DNA of 64,000 nucleotides. It comes from Chromohalobacter israelensis (GTDB taxonomy: Bacteria; Pseudomonadota; Gammaproteobacteria; Pseudomonadales; Halomonadaceae). This document shows positions 45,708 through 54,768 of this stretch, piece by piece. The DNA is taken from positions 744,001-808,000 of the forward strand of contig JQNW01000001.1 in the NCBI GenBank assembly GCA_000761475.1, given 5' to 3'. Position 1 is the first letter of the stretch. The number at the start of each line of letters is the position of its first letter. The translations under genes were made by a program, and so were the position numbers. The notes under the pieces are model-generated. The model had not been told where the DNA came from, made no database searches, and saw only the letters and a program-made list of their open reading frames with translations.

Positions 45708-46634
45708 GTGAGGCCATTTTGCAACCGTGAAGGCCTGCGTCGCTCGCGGCTCATGACATTGCTGACGCTGGTGCTGCTGGTCTGGTCCCATGTCGCCAAT
45801 GCCGAGACACCGCGTATCGCCACCGTCGACTGGACCATCGCCGAAACCTTGCTGGCCCTCGGCGTGACGCCCGTGGGCGTGGCACAAACCGACGCCTACC
45901 GCGAATGGGTCGGCGCGCCAACGCTGCCCGCCGAGGTGGCCGACATCGGCCTGCGAGCGCAACCCAACCGGGAATTGCTGGCCCAGTTGTCGCCCGACCG
46001 CATTCTGATCTCGCCGATGTTCAGCACCCTGAAACCAAGCCTCGAACGTATCGCACCGACGAGCACGGTGGCACTGTATACGCCGGGCAGCGACCTGTGG
46101 ACGCGACTCGAGAAAGCCACCCGTGAAATCGCCGCCTTCGTGAATCGCGAGGAGCGCGCGGACACGCTGCTCGCCTCGCTGGAAGCGCACCTGGCCGAGC
46201 TGCGGGACGGGTTGAGCGACGCGGCCAAGGCACGGCCCCTGCTCGTGGTGCAGTTCATGGATGCCCGCCATGTGCGCGTGTTCGGCGACCATAGCCTCTA
46301 TAACGCCGTCATGCAGCGCCTGGGGCTGGAGAACGCGTGGCAGCGGGAAACCAATTACTGGGGCTTCTCCATGGTAGGCCTGGAAGCCCTGGCCGGGCTG
46401 GACGACGCTCGCCTGGTCGTGGTCGATCCAATGCCCGTGGGCGTCGAGGAACGCCTCGAGACGAGCGCGCTCTGGCAACACCTGCCGTCCGTGCGTCGCG
46501 ATGACGTTCTCACGCTGCCACCGGTATGGAGCTTCGGTGGCGCCCCTTCGGCACGGCGTTTCGCCGACAACCTGACCCAGGCCCTGCATGAGGCGCCTCG
46601 CACCGCTGCCCACCGCGAGGCACCCGATGCGTGA
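45708..46634 (+). CDS. fhuD: Periplasmic ferric-siderophore binding protein (FhuD family)
   Basis: This 308 aa protein has a signal peptide (LMTLLTLVLLVWSHVANAET) and a class III binding fold (RIATVDWTIAETLLALGVTP, DIGLRAQPNRELLAQLSPDR, WGFSMVGLEALAGLDDARLV). The GTG start at 45708 has GGGAG five bases upstream. Its 3' end overlaps fhuB by 8 bp. It delivers ferric hydroxamate to FhuB. Confidence 0.9.
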   Translation: MRPFCNREGLRRSRLMTLLTLVLLVWSHVANAETPRIATVDWTIAETLLALGVTPVGVAQTDAYREWVGAPTLPAEVADIGLRAQPNRELLAQLSPDRILISPMFSTLKPSLERIAPTSTVALYTPGSDLWTRLEKATREIAAFVNREERADTLLASLEAHLAELRDGLSDAAKARPLLVVQFMDARHVRVFGDHSLYNAVMQRLGLENAWQRETNYWGFSMVGLEALAGLDDARLVVVDPMPVGVEERLETSALWQHLPSVRRDDVLTLPPVWSFGGAPSARRFADNLTQALHEAPRTAAHREAPDA

Positions 46635-48636
46635 CTGGATCTCTCGCTCCTTGCCGTTTCCTCATGTCGTGATGACCCCGGCGCGCCTGTGCGTGCTGCT
46701 GGCCCTGGCCTGCCTGGCCTTGAGTGGCTACTCGCTGGCCACGCAGTTGCCGGCCGCGCAGTGGGCGCAAGCCTTGTTCGTGCCCGACGAACGCAATATC
46801 GACCAGGTACTCACGCACTACAGCTGGCTGCCGCGCTGGACGATCTCTCTGCTGGCGGGCGGTGCCCTGGGCATCGCGGGGGTGCTGATGCAGCAGGTGC
46901 TGCGCAACCCCCTGGCCGCCCCCACGACCCTGGGCGTCGCCACCGGTGCACAGCTCGCCCTGCTGCTCGCCACTCTGTTCGCACCGGGACTGCTCGTTCT
47001 CGGCCGCGAGTGGGTGGCCGTGGCGGGCGGCGGTCTGGCCATGGGGCTGGTGTTCGCGCTGGCCTGGCGACGCGGCCTGGCACCCATGGTGGTGGTGCTC
47101 GCGGGGCTGGTGGTCAACCTTTACCTGGGCGCGGTCAGCACCACGCTGATCCTCTTCCATCAGGAAGAGTTGCGCGGCCTGATGGTGTGGGGCGCGGGCT
47201 CGCTCTCGCAGAACAGCTGGGACGGCGTGCTCTACCTGCTCCCGCGATTGCTCATCGCGCTTGCCCTGGCCGCGCTCATGCTGCGCCCGCTGGCGATTCT
47301 CGAGCTCGACGACGTCAATGCCCGCAGCCTCGGGGTCTCGCTCAGGCATCTGCGCTTGCTGAGCCTCGGGCTGGCGGTCTTCATCACCGCCTGCGTGGTC
47401 AGCGTGGTGGGCATCATCGGCTTCATTGGCCTGGCGGCGCCGGCCATCGTCCGCCTGCTGGGGGCGCGCACGCTGCCCCAGCGCTTGCTGTGGGCGCCGC
47501 TGCTCGGCGCCTTGCTGCTGACCACCACCGACCAGCTCCTGCAGCATGTTTCCGGCGCACTGCCGACGATGATTCCCACCGGCGCGACCACCGCCGCCCT
47601 CGGCGCCCCACTGCTGCTCTGGCTGATTCCACGCCTCAAGCTCGGCGGCGATCGCCCCCAGACCGCCCCCATGCTGGCGGCGCCACGTCGTCGGCATCCG
47701 ATGCGCCTGCAGCTTGCACTGGGGCTGGCATTGCTGGTTGCGCTCGCGGCATCCCTGCTGCTCGGCCAGGACGGCCAAGGCTGGGCCCTGCCCTCGTGGT
47801 CGGTGTGGCAAGCCACCCACGAATGGCGCTTGCCGCGTACCCTGGCGGCGGCGGGTGCCGGCACGCTGCTGGCCCTGGCCGGCACGCTGATACAGCGCGT
47901 CACCGGCAATCCCATGGCCAGTCCGGAAGTCGTCGGGATCAGTGGCGGCACCGCCATCGGCCTGATCGGCGTGGTCATGTTCGTGCCCGATGTGGGCCTG
48001 CCGATGCTACTGATCGCCGGCACCCTGAGCGCCTTGGCGACGCTCGGGGTGCTGCTGCTGATCAACCGCCGCAGCGGCTTTCAACCGGAGCGCGTGCTGC
48101 TGACGGGGATCGCCATCACCGCGCTGTTCGATCCCCTGCGCAGCATCGTGCTGGCCAACGGCGACCCACGCACGCAGCAACTGCTCGCCTGGATGTCCGG
48201 CTCGACCTATTACGTCGACACCGTGCTGGCCGTCGCCGTGGCGGCAAGCGCCGTGATCTTGACGCTGGCGATGCAGTCCCTGTCGCGCTGGCTGGACCTG
48301 TTGCCGATGGGCAACTCCAGCGCCCGCGCACTGGGCGTCAATGTCGACCGGGCGCGTCTCGTTCTGCTGGGCGTCGTCGCCTTGCTCACCGCCGCCGCCA
48401 CCCTGGTGGTCGGGCCGCTTTCCTTCGTCGGCCTGCTCGCACCGCACATGGCACGCCTGCTGGGCGCGGCGCGTGCACGCGCGCACCTGCTCGCCGCCGC
48501 CCTGCTGGGGGCGCTCTTGATGGTGCTGGCCGACTGGCTGGGACGCCAGTGGCTGTTCCCCCAGGAAATTCCCGCTGGCTTGATGTCCTCCCTGCTCGGC
48601 GGCGCCTACTTCATGTGGACGCTGCGGCGACTGTAG
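46627..48636 (+). CDS. fhuB: Ferric-siderophore permease, tandem-fused FecCD domains (FhuB)
   Basis: This 669 aa inner-membrane protein contains two homologous FecCD permease halves. Half one has SLLAGGALGIAGVLMQQVLR and VGIIGFIGLAAPAIVRLLGA. Half two, from about residue 360, has LAAAGAGTLLALAGTLIQRV and VVGPLSFVGLLAPHMARLLG. Double-length FhuB is characteristic of hydroxamate importers. The ATG at 46627 has GAGG upstream and overlaps the fhuD stop. It ends the operon; a heptamer repeat and an IS follow. Confidence 0.94.
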   Translation: MRDWISRSLPFPHVVMTPARLCVLLALACLALSGYSLATQLPAAQWAQALFVPDERNIDQVLTHYSWLPRWTISLLAGGALGIAGVLMQQVLRNPLAAPTTLGVATGAQLALLLATLFAPGLLVLGREWVAVAGGGLAMGLVFALAWRRGLAPMVVVLAGLVVNLYLGAVSTTLILFHQEELRGLMVWGAGSLSQNSWDGVLYLLPRLLIALALAALMLRPLAILELDDVNARSLGVSLRHLRLLSLGLAVFITACVVSVVGIIGFIGLAAPAIVRLLGARTLPQRLLWAPLLGALLLTTTDQLLQHVSGALPTMIPTGATTAALGAPLLLWLIPRLKLGGDRPQTAPMLAAPRRRHPMRLQLALGLALLVALAASLLLGQDGQGWALPSWSVWQATHEWRLPRTLAAAGAGTLLALAGTLIQRVTGNPMASPEVVGISGGTAIGLIGVVMFVPDVGLPMLLIAGTLSALATLGVLLLINRRSGFQPERVLLTGIAITALFDPLRSIVLANGDPRTQQLLAWMSGSTYYVDTVLAVAVAASAVILTLAMQSLSRWLDLLPMGNSSARALGVNVDRARLVLLGVVALLTAAATLVVGPLSFVGLLAPHMARLLGAARARAHLLAAALLGALLMVLADWLGRQWLFPQEIPAGLMSSLLGGAYFMWTLRRL

Positions 48637-48650
48637 CGCTGTGGGCAGGC

Positions 48651-48699
48651 GGAAGACGGAAGACGGAAGACGGAAGACGGAAGACGGAAGACGGAAGAC
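48651..48699 (+). repeat. Heptanucleotide tandem repeat GGAAGAC x7 after fhuB
   Basis: Seven perfect copies of GGAAGAC start 15 bp after the fhuB stop. On the minus strand the phase CTTCCGT is related to the CTACCGC array at 52293. It lies between fhuB and an IS3-family element, outside any convincing gene. Confidence 0.95.
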
Positions 48700-48764
48700 A
48701 ATGGTGCAGGCACATGCGGTATAGCGATGTCTAGTCCTGAAATAGGTTGACACTTATTTCGCGT

Positions 48765-49589
48765 TTAAAGCGCCCGGTGCACGGCATCGGGCGTTTTGTA
48801 TGTCAGGGCCAGGTGAGGCCGGTCCCGGTTATAGATCTCGACCGATTCGTTGACCATCGTGCGTGCTTGATCCAAGTCCTGAGGGCGCGTGAGCAGGAAC
48901 TCCGTCTTCAGAATACCGTTCACCCGTTCTGCCAAGGCATTCTGGTAGCAGTCATAGCCATCGGTCATCGAGCACTGGATACCGTGACGCGCGTGCAGTC
49001 GCTGGTAGCGATCACAGCAATACTGGATGCCGCGGTCTGAATGATGAATCAGCGGTTGCTGATCCGGCCGCTGGCGTAACGCCTTGCGCAAGGCTTGCTC
49101 CACGTCTTCGCTACGCAAGCTCTCATGCACATGATGGCCTACGATCTTGCGCGAGTAAGCGTCAGTGATCAGGCTCACGTAGCTCATGCCCGAGCGGGTC
49201 GGCAGGTAAGTGATGTCCGCCACCCAGACTTGGTTGGGGCGACTGGCCACCACTTGGTGCGCGCCAGGCTTGAGCAGGTTGGGGTGGCGCCGGAACCGAT
49301 GATGACTGTGGGTGGTCTTGTGGTAAGCCCGGCGACGTGGCACCAGCAGCCGGTGGGTGCGCAGTAGCTGGAACAGACCATCACGCCCCAGGTGCAGGCT
49401 CACGTCAGCCTGCTCGTGCAACAGATAATGGAGCTTGCGCACACCGAGCCGGGGCTGGCAAAGGCGAATCTTACGGACAAAGTCGATCACTCGCTGATCC
49501 CGGTCAGCGCGCTTTTGCATCGCCCGCTCCGCCTGATACCAAGCCTGGCGGCTGATACCCAGAAAGCGGCATGCCCTGCTGATGGTCAA
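48765..49589 (-). CDS. IS3-family transposase OrfB
   Basis: This 274 aa DDE recombinase has an HTH_21-like N-terminus (RFLGISRQAWYQAERAMQKR) and a catalytic core in NQVWVADITYLPTRSGMSYV (D), PLIHHSDRGIQYCCDRYQRL (D) and CYQNALAERVNGILKTEFLL (E). Its frame is open back to the frameshift site in OrfA, so the active product is probably an OrfAB fusion. Confidence 0.95.
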   Translation of the reverse strand: MTISRACRFLGISRQAWYQAERAMQKRADRDQRVIDFVRKIRLCQPRLGVRKLHYLLHEQADVSLHLGRDGLFQLLRTHRLLVPRRRAYHKTTHSHHRFRRHPNLLKPGAHQVVASRPNQVWVADITYLPTRSGMSYVSLITDAYSRKIVGHHVHESLRSEDVEQALRKALRQRPDQQPLIHHSDRGIQYCCDRYQRLHARHGIQCSMTDGYDCYQNALAERVNGILKTEFLLTRPQDLDQARTMVNESVEIYNRDRPHLALTYKTPDAVHRAL

Positions 49590-49981
49590 TCCGGTAACGC
49601 GTTCCTGCGTGAGGACTTGCCGGACCGCTTTTTTACCAAAACCCCGTGATCCTTCTCCATCACATCGACAACAGCTTCGAAGAATTGGGCTTTCTGCTCA
49701 GCCAGCCGCAGCTTCTCCTCAAGCTCCTTGATGCGTTGCTCCGGGGTCGGAGGTGACGTCGGCATGACGGGGCTCCTGGTAGGACGCTCTGTGGCGCCGG
49801 GGCTCCAGTCCTGATGACCGTAGCGACGTAGCCACTGTAGTACCGTCGATCGTCCCTGGATACCATAGCGGGCCTGAGCCTGCTTATAAGTCAGTTCGCC
49901 GCTTTCCACCTGGTCTACCACTGTCTGCTTAAAGGCCAGGGTGTAATCGCGCTGGGTGCGTTTAACTCGTTGGTTCATCAC
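49586..49981 (-). CDS. IS3-family transposase OrfA
   Basis: This 131 aa protein has a helix-turn-helix (DYTLAFKQTVVDQVESGELT, then KQAQARYGIQGRSTVLQWLR) and a coiled coil (EQRIKELEEKLRLAEQKAQF). A slippery A AAA AAG (49634..49628) is in the correct phase for -1 frameshifting into OrfB, as in IS150 and IS911. The stop overlaps the OrfB start by 4 bp. Confidence 0.92.
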   Translation of the reverse strand: MMNQRVKRTQRDYTLAFKQTVVDQVESGELTYKQAQARYGIQGRSTVLQWLRRYGHQDWSPGATERPTRSPVMPTSPPTPEQRIKELEEKLRLAEQKAQFFEAVVDVMEKDHGVLVKKRSGKSSRRNALPD

Positions 49982-50042
49982 GTTCTCCCAAAGTGAGAAG
50001 GGAAACGTGTCAACTCTATTCAGGACGGGTCACGATCAATAA

Positions 50043-50070
50043 AAAAGGCCCGGGAGTTCCCGGGCCTTTT
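50043..50070. terminator. Bidirectional terminator downstream of the FhuA/FoxA-like receptor
   Basis: A perfect 13-bp stem (AAAAGGCCCGGGA / TCCCGGGCCTTTT, GT loop) ends in T-runs on both strands. It lies 37 bp past the receptor stop on the minus strand. Confidence 0.92.
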
Positions 50071-50107
50071 ACTTGTCGCTTCTTTCCGGCGTCTTAAAGC
50101 TTCCCGC

Positions 50108-52168
50108 TTACCAACGGTACTTGAGACTGCCGATCACGCTGCGTGACTCGCCGTAGTAGCACCAGTAGTCGCAGCTAGCAACGTACTCCTCGTCCGTAAC
50201 ATTGTTGACATTGACCTGGGCAGTCCAATGATCGTTTAAGTCGTAACTCGCCATGGCGTCACCCACGGTGTAGTCAGGCACGGTGATACTGCCATCGACC
50301 GATTCACCTACATGGCGAATTCCGGCACCGACTTTCAGTCCATTCAAGGCGGTTCCTTCGAAATCGTAGTCCAGCCACGCAGATGCCATGTGGCGAGGGA
50401 TTAGTGCCGCACGGTCATCATTCTTGTCACGTGCATCCGTATACGTATAAGCCGCCGTCAATTGAAGTGACTGGGTCAGATAGCCCACACCTTCAATTTC
50501 AAAGCCGGTAGCGGTACGCTCACCTTCCTGAGCCTGATAACCGCCCGCCGTCGTTGCGAAGGAGTTGGATTCCTTGATATCGAAAACCGCCGCCGTGACA
50601 TAACCATCCCAGCCTGTGGGCGCATACTTGGTTCCCAGTTCCCACTGTTCCCCTTCGATATCATCGAAGCCAGCACCAGTTGCACTGAGCTGTGCAACTG
50701 GTTGGAAGGACTCGGTGTAGCTGAGATAGGGGTTCAGGCCGTTGTCGCCTAGATACATAACCCCGCCCGACCATGAGACTGCGGATTGGGTTTCATCTAC
50801 AACGACGTCATAACGTTTGGATTCACTCCTGACATCAGCATTATCGTAGCGCACAGCCCCCAGCAATACCCAACTATCGTCTATGCGTAGTTGGTCCTGT
50901 ACATAGAGACCAAGCTGCTGCTTATCGATCTTTCGGCCGGTCAGAGCGCTATCAGGTACCGGTGTAATAGAAGTATCGGGATCGAAGATATCGACGGTGT
51001 CATACGTAAAATTGTCGAACTCTTTTCCATCCAAACTCAGGTCTTGGTAATCCACCCCTACCAACAGGGTGTTCTCCGTGCGAGCAGTATACCATTTGCC
51101 TACCATCCGGTTATCGATGGTAGCGCTGTCGATATCGCCATCACGCTGCAGGTGGCCACGATAAGCCGTACGACCATCACCCGTGGCGAAATCCATATAG
51201 GTACTTCGCAGGTCCAGATCAAGCTTGCTATAACGGAAATCCTGCTCGAATTTCCAGGTGTCATCGAGCTGGTGTTCGAATTCGTAACCGATGGCCGTCT
51301 GGGTATGCTCGTCCTTGTCGTAATCAGGCGCCCCGTAATTGGTTTCCGGATCCACCTTGCCGAATGGCGTGTCCTGCACTGTGCCATACGCCAGTTTGAA
51401 GGGATTTTCCGGAATGCCATCATCTTTCTGGTAGCTGGCCAATACGGTCAGTTGGGTATCAGCTGAGATGTCCCATTCGAGGCTCGGGGCAAAGTAGACA
51501 CGCTCATTCTCAGTATCGTTCAGGTCGCCATCACGCTCCTTGTAGAGTCCCACGAAGCGATAGCGTACATCGCCGCTTTCGGTGACGGGTCCTGAGGTGT
51601 CGATCCCGAACTGCCGGTGACTGCGATTACCCACCTGGATCTCGATCTCGCCACGCTTTTCGGCCGTGGGGCGCTTACTCACAGCGTTGACCAAGCCACC
51701 GGAGGGCGCTTCGCCATAGAGGATCGACGCTGGCCCCTTGAACACATCCACGCGATCCAAACCGTAAGGCTCGGGCAACCACTGATAGTAGCCGGTCCGA
51801 TAGACGCGCAGGCCATCGAGGTAAGTTGCCTGATCGAAGCCTCGTACCTTCAGCCAATCGGTATTGTTGTCCGAACCATATTGGCCGGATAGTACTCCCG
51901 AGCGATAGCGGAAGGATTCGTCGAGGCTCTGGACATTGCGCTCCTCGAGTTCTTCTCGACTCACGCTGGATACCGAACGCGGCGTCTCGGCAAGCGGAGT
52001 TACGACCTTCAGCGCCGTTGCAGTGACGACCACGGTATCGCTCTGGGCGACATCGTCTTGTGCCTGCACCGCTAGCGGGCAGCCGAGCAGCAGCGTCGCC
52101 ATCGCCATGCGGCGAGCCGGCGACGACAGCACGTTGAAAGGCAGGGGCGAGGGACGGGAACGGGACAT
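50108..52168 (-). CDS. TonB-dependent ferric-siderophore receptor (FhuA/FoxA type)
   Basis: This 686 aa outer-membrane protein has a signal sequence (MAMATLLLGCPLAVQAQDDV), a TonB box region (SDTVVVTATALKVVTPLAET) and a plug domain (LKVRGFDQATYLDGLRVYRT, DRVDVFKGPASILYGEAPSG, GLVNAVSKRP). The barrel ends in ESRSVIGSLKYRW with a C-terminal Trp. The RGFDQ and ASILYGEAPSGGLVN signatures are those of FhuA/FoxA-type hydroxamate receptors. The ATG at 52168 has AAGGA upstream and is preferred over 52276. Codon use in its 5' half is less GC-rich than its neighbours. Fur-like and palindromic sites lie upstream. Confidence 0.93.
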   Translation of the reverse strand: MSRSRPSPLPFNVLSSPARRMAMATLLLGCPLAVQAQDDVAQSDTVVVTATALKVVTPLAETPRSVSSVSREELEERNVQSLDESFRYRSGVLSGQYGSDNNTDWLKVRGFDQATYLDGLRVYRTGYYQWLPEPYGLDRVDVFKGPASILYGEAPSGGLVNAVSKRPTAEKRGEIEIQVGNRSHRQFGIDTSGPVTESGDVRYRFVGLYKERDGDLNDTENERVYFAPSLEWDISADTQLTVLASYQKDDGIPENPFKLAYGTVQDTPFGKVDPETNYGAPDYDKDEHTQTAIGYEFEHQLDDTWKFEQDFRYSKLDLDLRSTYMDFATGDGRTAYRGHLQRDGDIDSATIDNRMVGKWYTARTENTLLVGVDYQDLSLDGKEFDNFTYDTVDIFDPDTSITPVPDSALTGRKIDKQQLGLYVQDQLRIDDSWVLLGAVRYDNADVRSESKRYDVVVDETQSAVSWSGGVMYLGDNGLNPYLSYTESFQPVAQLSATGAGFDDIEGEQWELGTKYAPTGWDGYVTAAVFDIKESNSFATTAGGYQAQEGERTATGFEIEGVGYLTQSLQLTAAYTYTDARDKNDDRAALIPRHMASAWLDYDFEGTALNGLKVGAGIRHVGESVDGSITVPDYTVGDAMASYDLNDHWTAQVNVNNVTDEEYVASCDYWCYYGESRSVIGSLKYRW

Positions 52169-52235
52169 CGAGTTTCCTTGTGACATGTTATTAGCGGATG
52201 ACAGGAGCGAGCTTGAAGCAAAGCCTTTCGCACAT

Positions 52236-52263
52236 GATAAGAATTGTGATTTGTTTTCACAAT
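52236..52263. promoter_or_regulatory. Fur-like box overlapping a TTGTGA/TCACAA palindrome before the FhuA-like gene
   Basis: GATAAGAATTGTGATTTGT (52236-52254) matches the Fur consensus at 12 of 19 positions. Overlapping it, ATTGTGA (52243-52249) and TCACAAT (52257-52263) form a perfect inverted repeat with a 7-bp spacer, one base wider than a CRP site. Both lie within 100 bp upstream of the receptor ATG. Confidence 0.5.
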
Positions 52264-52292
52264 AATAAACCTTCAACGCTTAGCAGCCTTTG

Positions 52293-52390
<98 letters not shown>

Positions 52391-52451
52391 CACACCGTGA
52401 CACGCCTTGTTCTTATCGCCACAAGGGATCATCCGTACTCAGTTTGCAAAC

Positions 52452-52470
52452 AAAAAGGATTCTCATTAGT
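52452..52470. promoter_or_regulatory. Fur box upstream of the third TonB receptor
   Basis: Read on the minus strand, ACTAATGAGAATCCTTTTT matches GATAATGAGAATCATTATC at 14 of 19 positions, with the AATGAGAATC core intact. It is 76 bp before the receptor ATG. Confidence 0.7.
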
Positions 52471-52545
52471 ATCCTCGACCCGGCATGACATCACTGGATG
52501 GCAACAATAGCGACAATGCACACAGCAAGGGGATACCGGTTCACC

Positions 52546-54687
52546 ATGCAAGACTTACAGCGATCACGTCTGAAGCAGCTATCGCTGCTCCCGTGGGTAT
52601 TCGTCTCGGCCCTACCCGCCACGGCACTGGCCCAGGACTCAGAGAGCACGGACTCCCAAGAGAACCATGGGCTGGACCCATTGGTCATCACTGCCACCCG
52701 CAACCAGAGTCGCGAAGATGAGACCCCGCAGAAGGTCACCATCATCACCCGCGAGCAGATCGAGCAGCAGTTGGCGATCACCCAGGATCCCGGCCAGGTC
52801 CTCAGTAACTTGATCCCTTCCTATTCGCCCAGCCGCCAGAAACTCTCCAACGCCGGAGAGACCTTTCGAGGGCGCTCGCCGCTATTCCTGGTCGATGGAG
52901 TGCCGCAGTCCAACCCGCTGCGTGACAGCTCTCGCGACAGTTACACCATCGACCTCTCCATGGTCGAGCGTATCGAAGTCATATACGGCGCCAGCGCCGA
53001 ACACGGCCTGGGTGCGACCGGCGGTATCATCAACTATGTGACCAAGCGTCCCGAAGGCGCCGGGATAAGCCAGCATGTCGGCGTCAGCTTGACCAGTGAC
53101 GACGATTTCGAGTCGGAAGGCTTCGGCCACAAGCTGGACTACCGTCTCAGCGGCCAGACCCGAGATTGGGACTATCTTGTCGCCGCCAGTCGTCAAGAGC
53201 GCGGCATTTTCTACGACGGCGACGACGATGAGGTGGGCATCGCCTACCCCGGCGAACTTCAGAACTCCACCAGTTACGACCTGTTAGCCAAGGCGGCCTA
53301 CTGGATCGACGACGACCAGAATGTCGAGGTATCGATCAATCGCTTCGAGCTCGAAGGCAAAGGCGACTACGTGCCAGTGGTCGGCGATCGCGACGCCGGC
53401 GTTGCCACCACCGCACGCAAGGGCAATCCCGATGGCGATCCCGGCTATAACGAGGTCACCACTGCCCGGCTGTCGTACGCTCATGACGATTGGCTGGGCA
53501 ATAGCCTGGACGCTCAACTCTATACCCAGCGCTTTCGCGCTCAGTTCGCCACCACGCCTTACTTCCCTTATCAGGGAGTTGGCGGCGACACGCTTTATGA
53601 CCAGACCCGCAACGAGTCCGACAAGCTCGGTGCCAAATTCACCCTGAGTCGTGACGGCCTGCTCGACGACCGCCTCAAGCTGACCACGGGCCTCGACCTG
53701 CTGCAGGACGATACCCGCCAGATGCTGGTGCATACCGATCGCACTTATGTCCCGGAGACACGCTTTCGCAACGCAGCCGTGTTCTTGCAGGGAGACTATG
53801 ACCTGACCGATTCATTGAGCGTGCATGCCGGGGTTCGTCAGGAATATGCCGAGCTCGAGGTCGATGATTACAGCACCATCGATCGCAGCAACGTGACCCA
53901 GGACAACGTCAGCGTGGGAGGAGGCAAACCCGACTTCAACGAGACGCTCTACAATGCCGGTGTCGTCTATCAGGCCACCGACTGGGCCCAGCTCTATGCC
54001 AACTACTCTGAAGGCTTCGGCATGCCCGATGTCGGCCGGGTACTGCGTGGCATCGACACGCCCGGCCAGGACGTCGATACACTGCTGACGCTGCAGCCCA
54101 TCGTCACCGACAACCGTGAGGTCGGTGCGCGTTTCGACTGGGATCGCTATGGCCTCGAGTTGAGCTACTTCGAATCGAGCTCCGACTATGGCGAGCGCCT
54201 CACCGAGGAGAACGGCACCTGGGTCGGCAACCGCGAGAAGACCGAGATCCAGGGCATCGAGGTTACCGGCGAGGCGCAGGTGAGTGATGCCCATCAATTG
54301 CGACTCTCCTATACGCACACCGAGGGCAAATCGGACACCGACGGTGACGGCAGCGTGGACACCAAGCTGACCGGCATCAACATCGCGCCGGATACCCTCA
54401 AGCTGGCCTGGAGCGCGGCCTGGAATCAGAAGCTTTCCTCGCATCTGCAATACAGCCGCTATTTCGACCGCAGTGTCGACGATCCCCAGCTCGAGTTCGA
54501 CGGCTACGGCCTGGTCGATGCCTCTCTGTCCTACCGTCTGCCGGTCGGCCGCACCAGCCTGGGCGTGGAAAACCTCACCGACGAGGACTACTTCACGTAC
54601 TACTCACAGGCCGCGAGAGTGAGCGATGAATATTACTTCAAGGGCCGGGGACGCACTTTCACCCTGAGCTATCAGCTCGACTTCTGA
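52546..54687 (+). CDS. TonB-dependent siderophore receptor (IutA-like)
   Basis: This 713 aa outer-membrane receptor has a signal peptide (LSLLPWVFVSALPATALAQD). The plug follows (LDPLVITATRNQSREDETPQ, FRGRSPLFLVDGVPQSNPLR, EVIYGASAEHGLGATGGIIN). The beta-barrel ends SDEYYFKGRGRTFTLSYQLDF with terminal Phe. The plug ending GLGATGGIINYVTKRPEG is like IutA-type receptors. The ATG at 52546 begins the signal peptide but its ribosome site is weak. It is followed by a binding protein and two permeases on the same strand, so the cluster probably handles one ferric siderophore. Confidence 0.92.
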   Translation: MQDLQRSRLKQLSLLPWVFVSALPATALAQDSESTDSQENHGLDPLVITATRNQSREDETPQKVTIITREQIEQQLAITQDPGQVLSNLIPSYSPSRQKLSNAGETFRGRSPLFLVDGVPQSNPLRDSSRDSYTIDLSMVERIEVIYGASAEHGLGATGGIINYVTKRPEGAGISQHVGVSLTSDDDFESEGFGHKLDYRLSGQTRDWDYLVAASRQERGIFYDGDDDEVGIAYPGELQNSTSYDLLAKAAYWIDDDQNVEVSINRFELEGKGDYVPVVGDRDAGVATTARKGNPDGDPGYNEVTTARLSYAHDDWLGNSLDAQLYTQRFRAQFATTPYFPYQGVGGDTLYDQTRNESDKLGAKFTLSRDGLLDDRLKLTTGLDLLQDDTRQMLVHTDRTYVPETRFRNAAVFLQGDYDLTDSLSVHAGVRQEYAELEVDDYSTIDRSNVTQDNVSVGGGKPDFNETLYNAGVVYQATDWAQLYANYSEGFGMPDVGRVLRGIDTPGQDVDTLLTLQPIVTDNREVGARFDWDRYGLELSYFESSSDYGERLTEENGTWVGNREKTEIQGIEVTGEAQVSDAHQLRLSYTHTEGKSDTDGDGSVDTKLTGINIAPDTLKLAWSAAWNQKLSSHLQYSRYFDRSVDDPQLEFDGYGLVDASLSYRLPVGRTSLGVENLTDEDYFTYYSQAARVSDEYYFKGRGRTFTLSYQLDF

Positions 54688-54768
54688 GCAATACCCGCTG
54701 ATGGACGAGGCTTGTCGGGCGGCGCCGCATGACGTCGCTCGACAACACGCATACGCCAGGAGGCTACC

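Larger units (their letters stand above)
48728..50032 (-). mobile_element. IS3-family (IS150-like) insertion sequence, 1305 bp, with CGA duplication
   Basis: The ends are TG-initiated inverted repeats (left TGTCTAGTCCTGAAATAG, right TGACCCGTCCTGAATAGA; 19 of 26 match, both continuing GTTGACAC). The triplet CGA flanks both ends (48725-48727 and 50033-50035). Two overlapping transposase ORFs lie on the minus strand. It is inserted between fhuB and the terminator of the next receptor gene and breaks no visible gene. Confidence 0.9.

Noticed and set aside
44889-46613. A 574-codon minus-strand frame antisense to fhuC and fhuD
   Set aside because: The plus strand carries all ABC ATPase motifs and a binding protein; the antisense frame is a shadow.
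48651-48699. A CRISPR array, or a coding repeat reading RLPSSVF
   Set aside because: The units are 7 bp and contiguous with no spacers, and the apparent peptide repeat is simply the translation of a heptamer in three frames.
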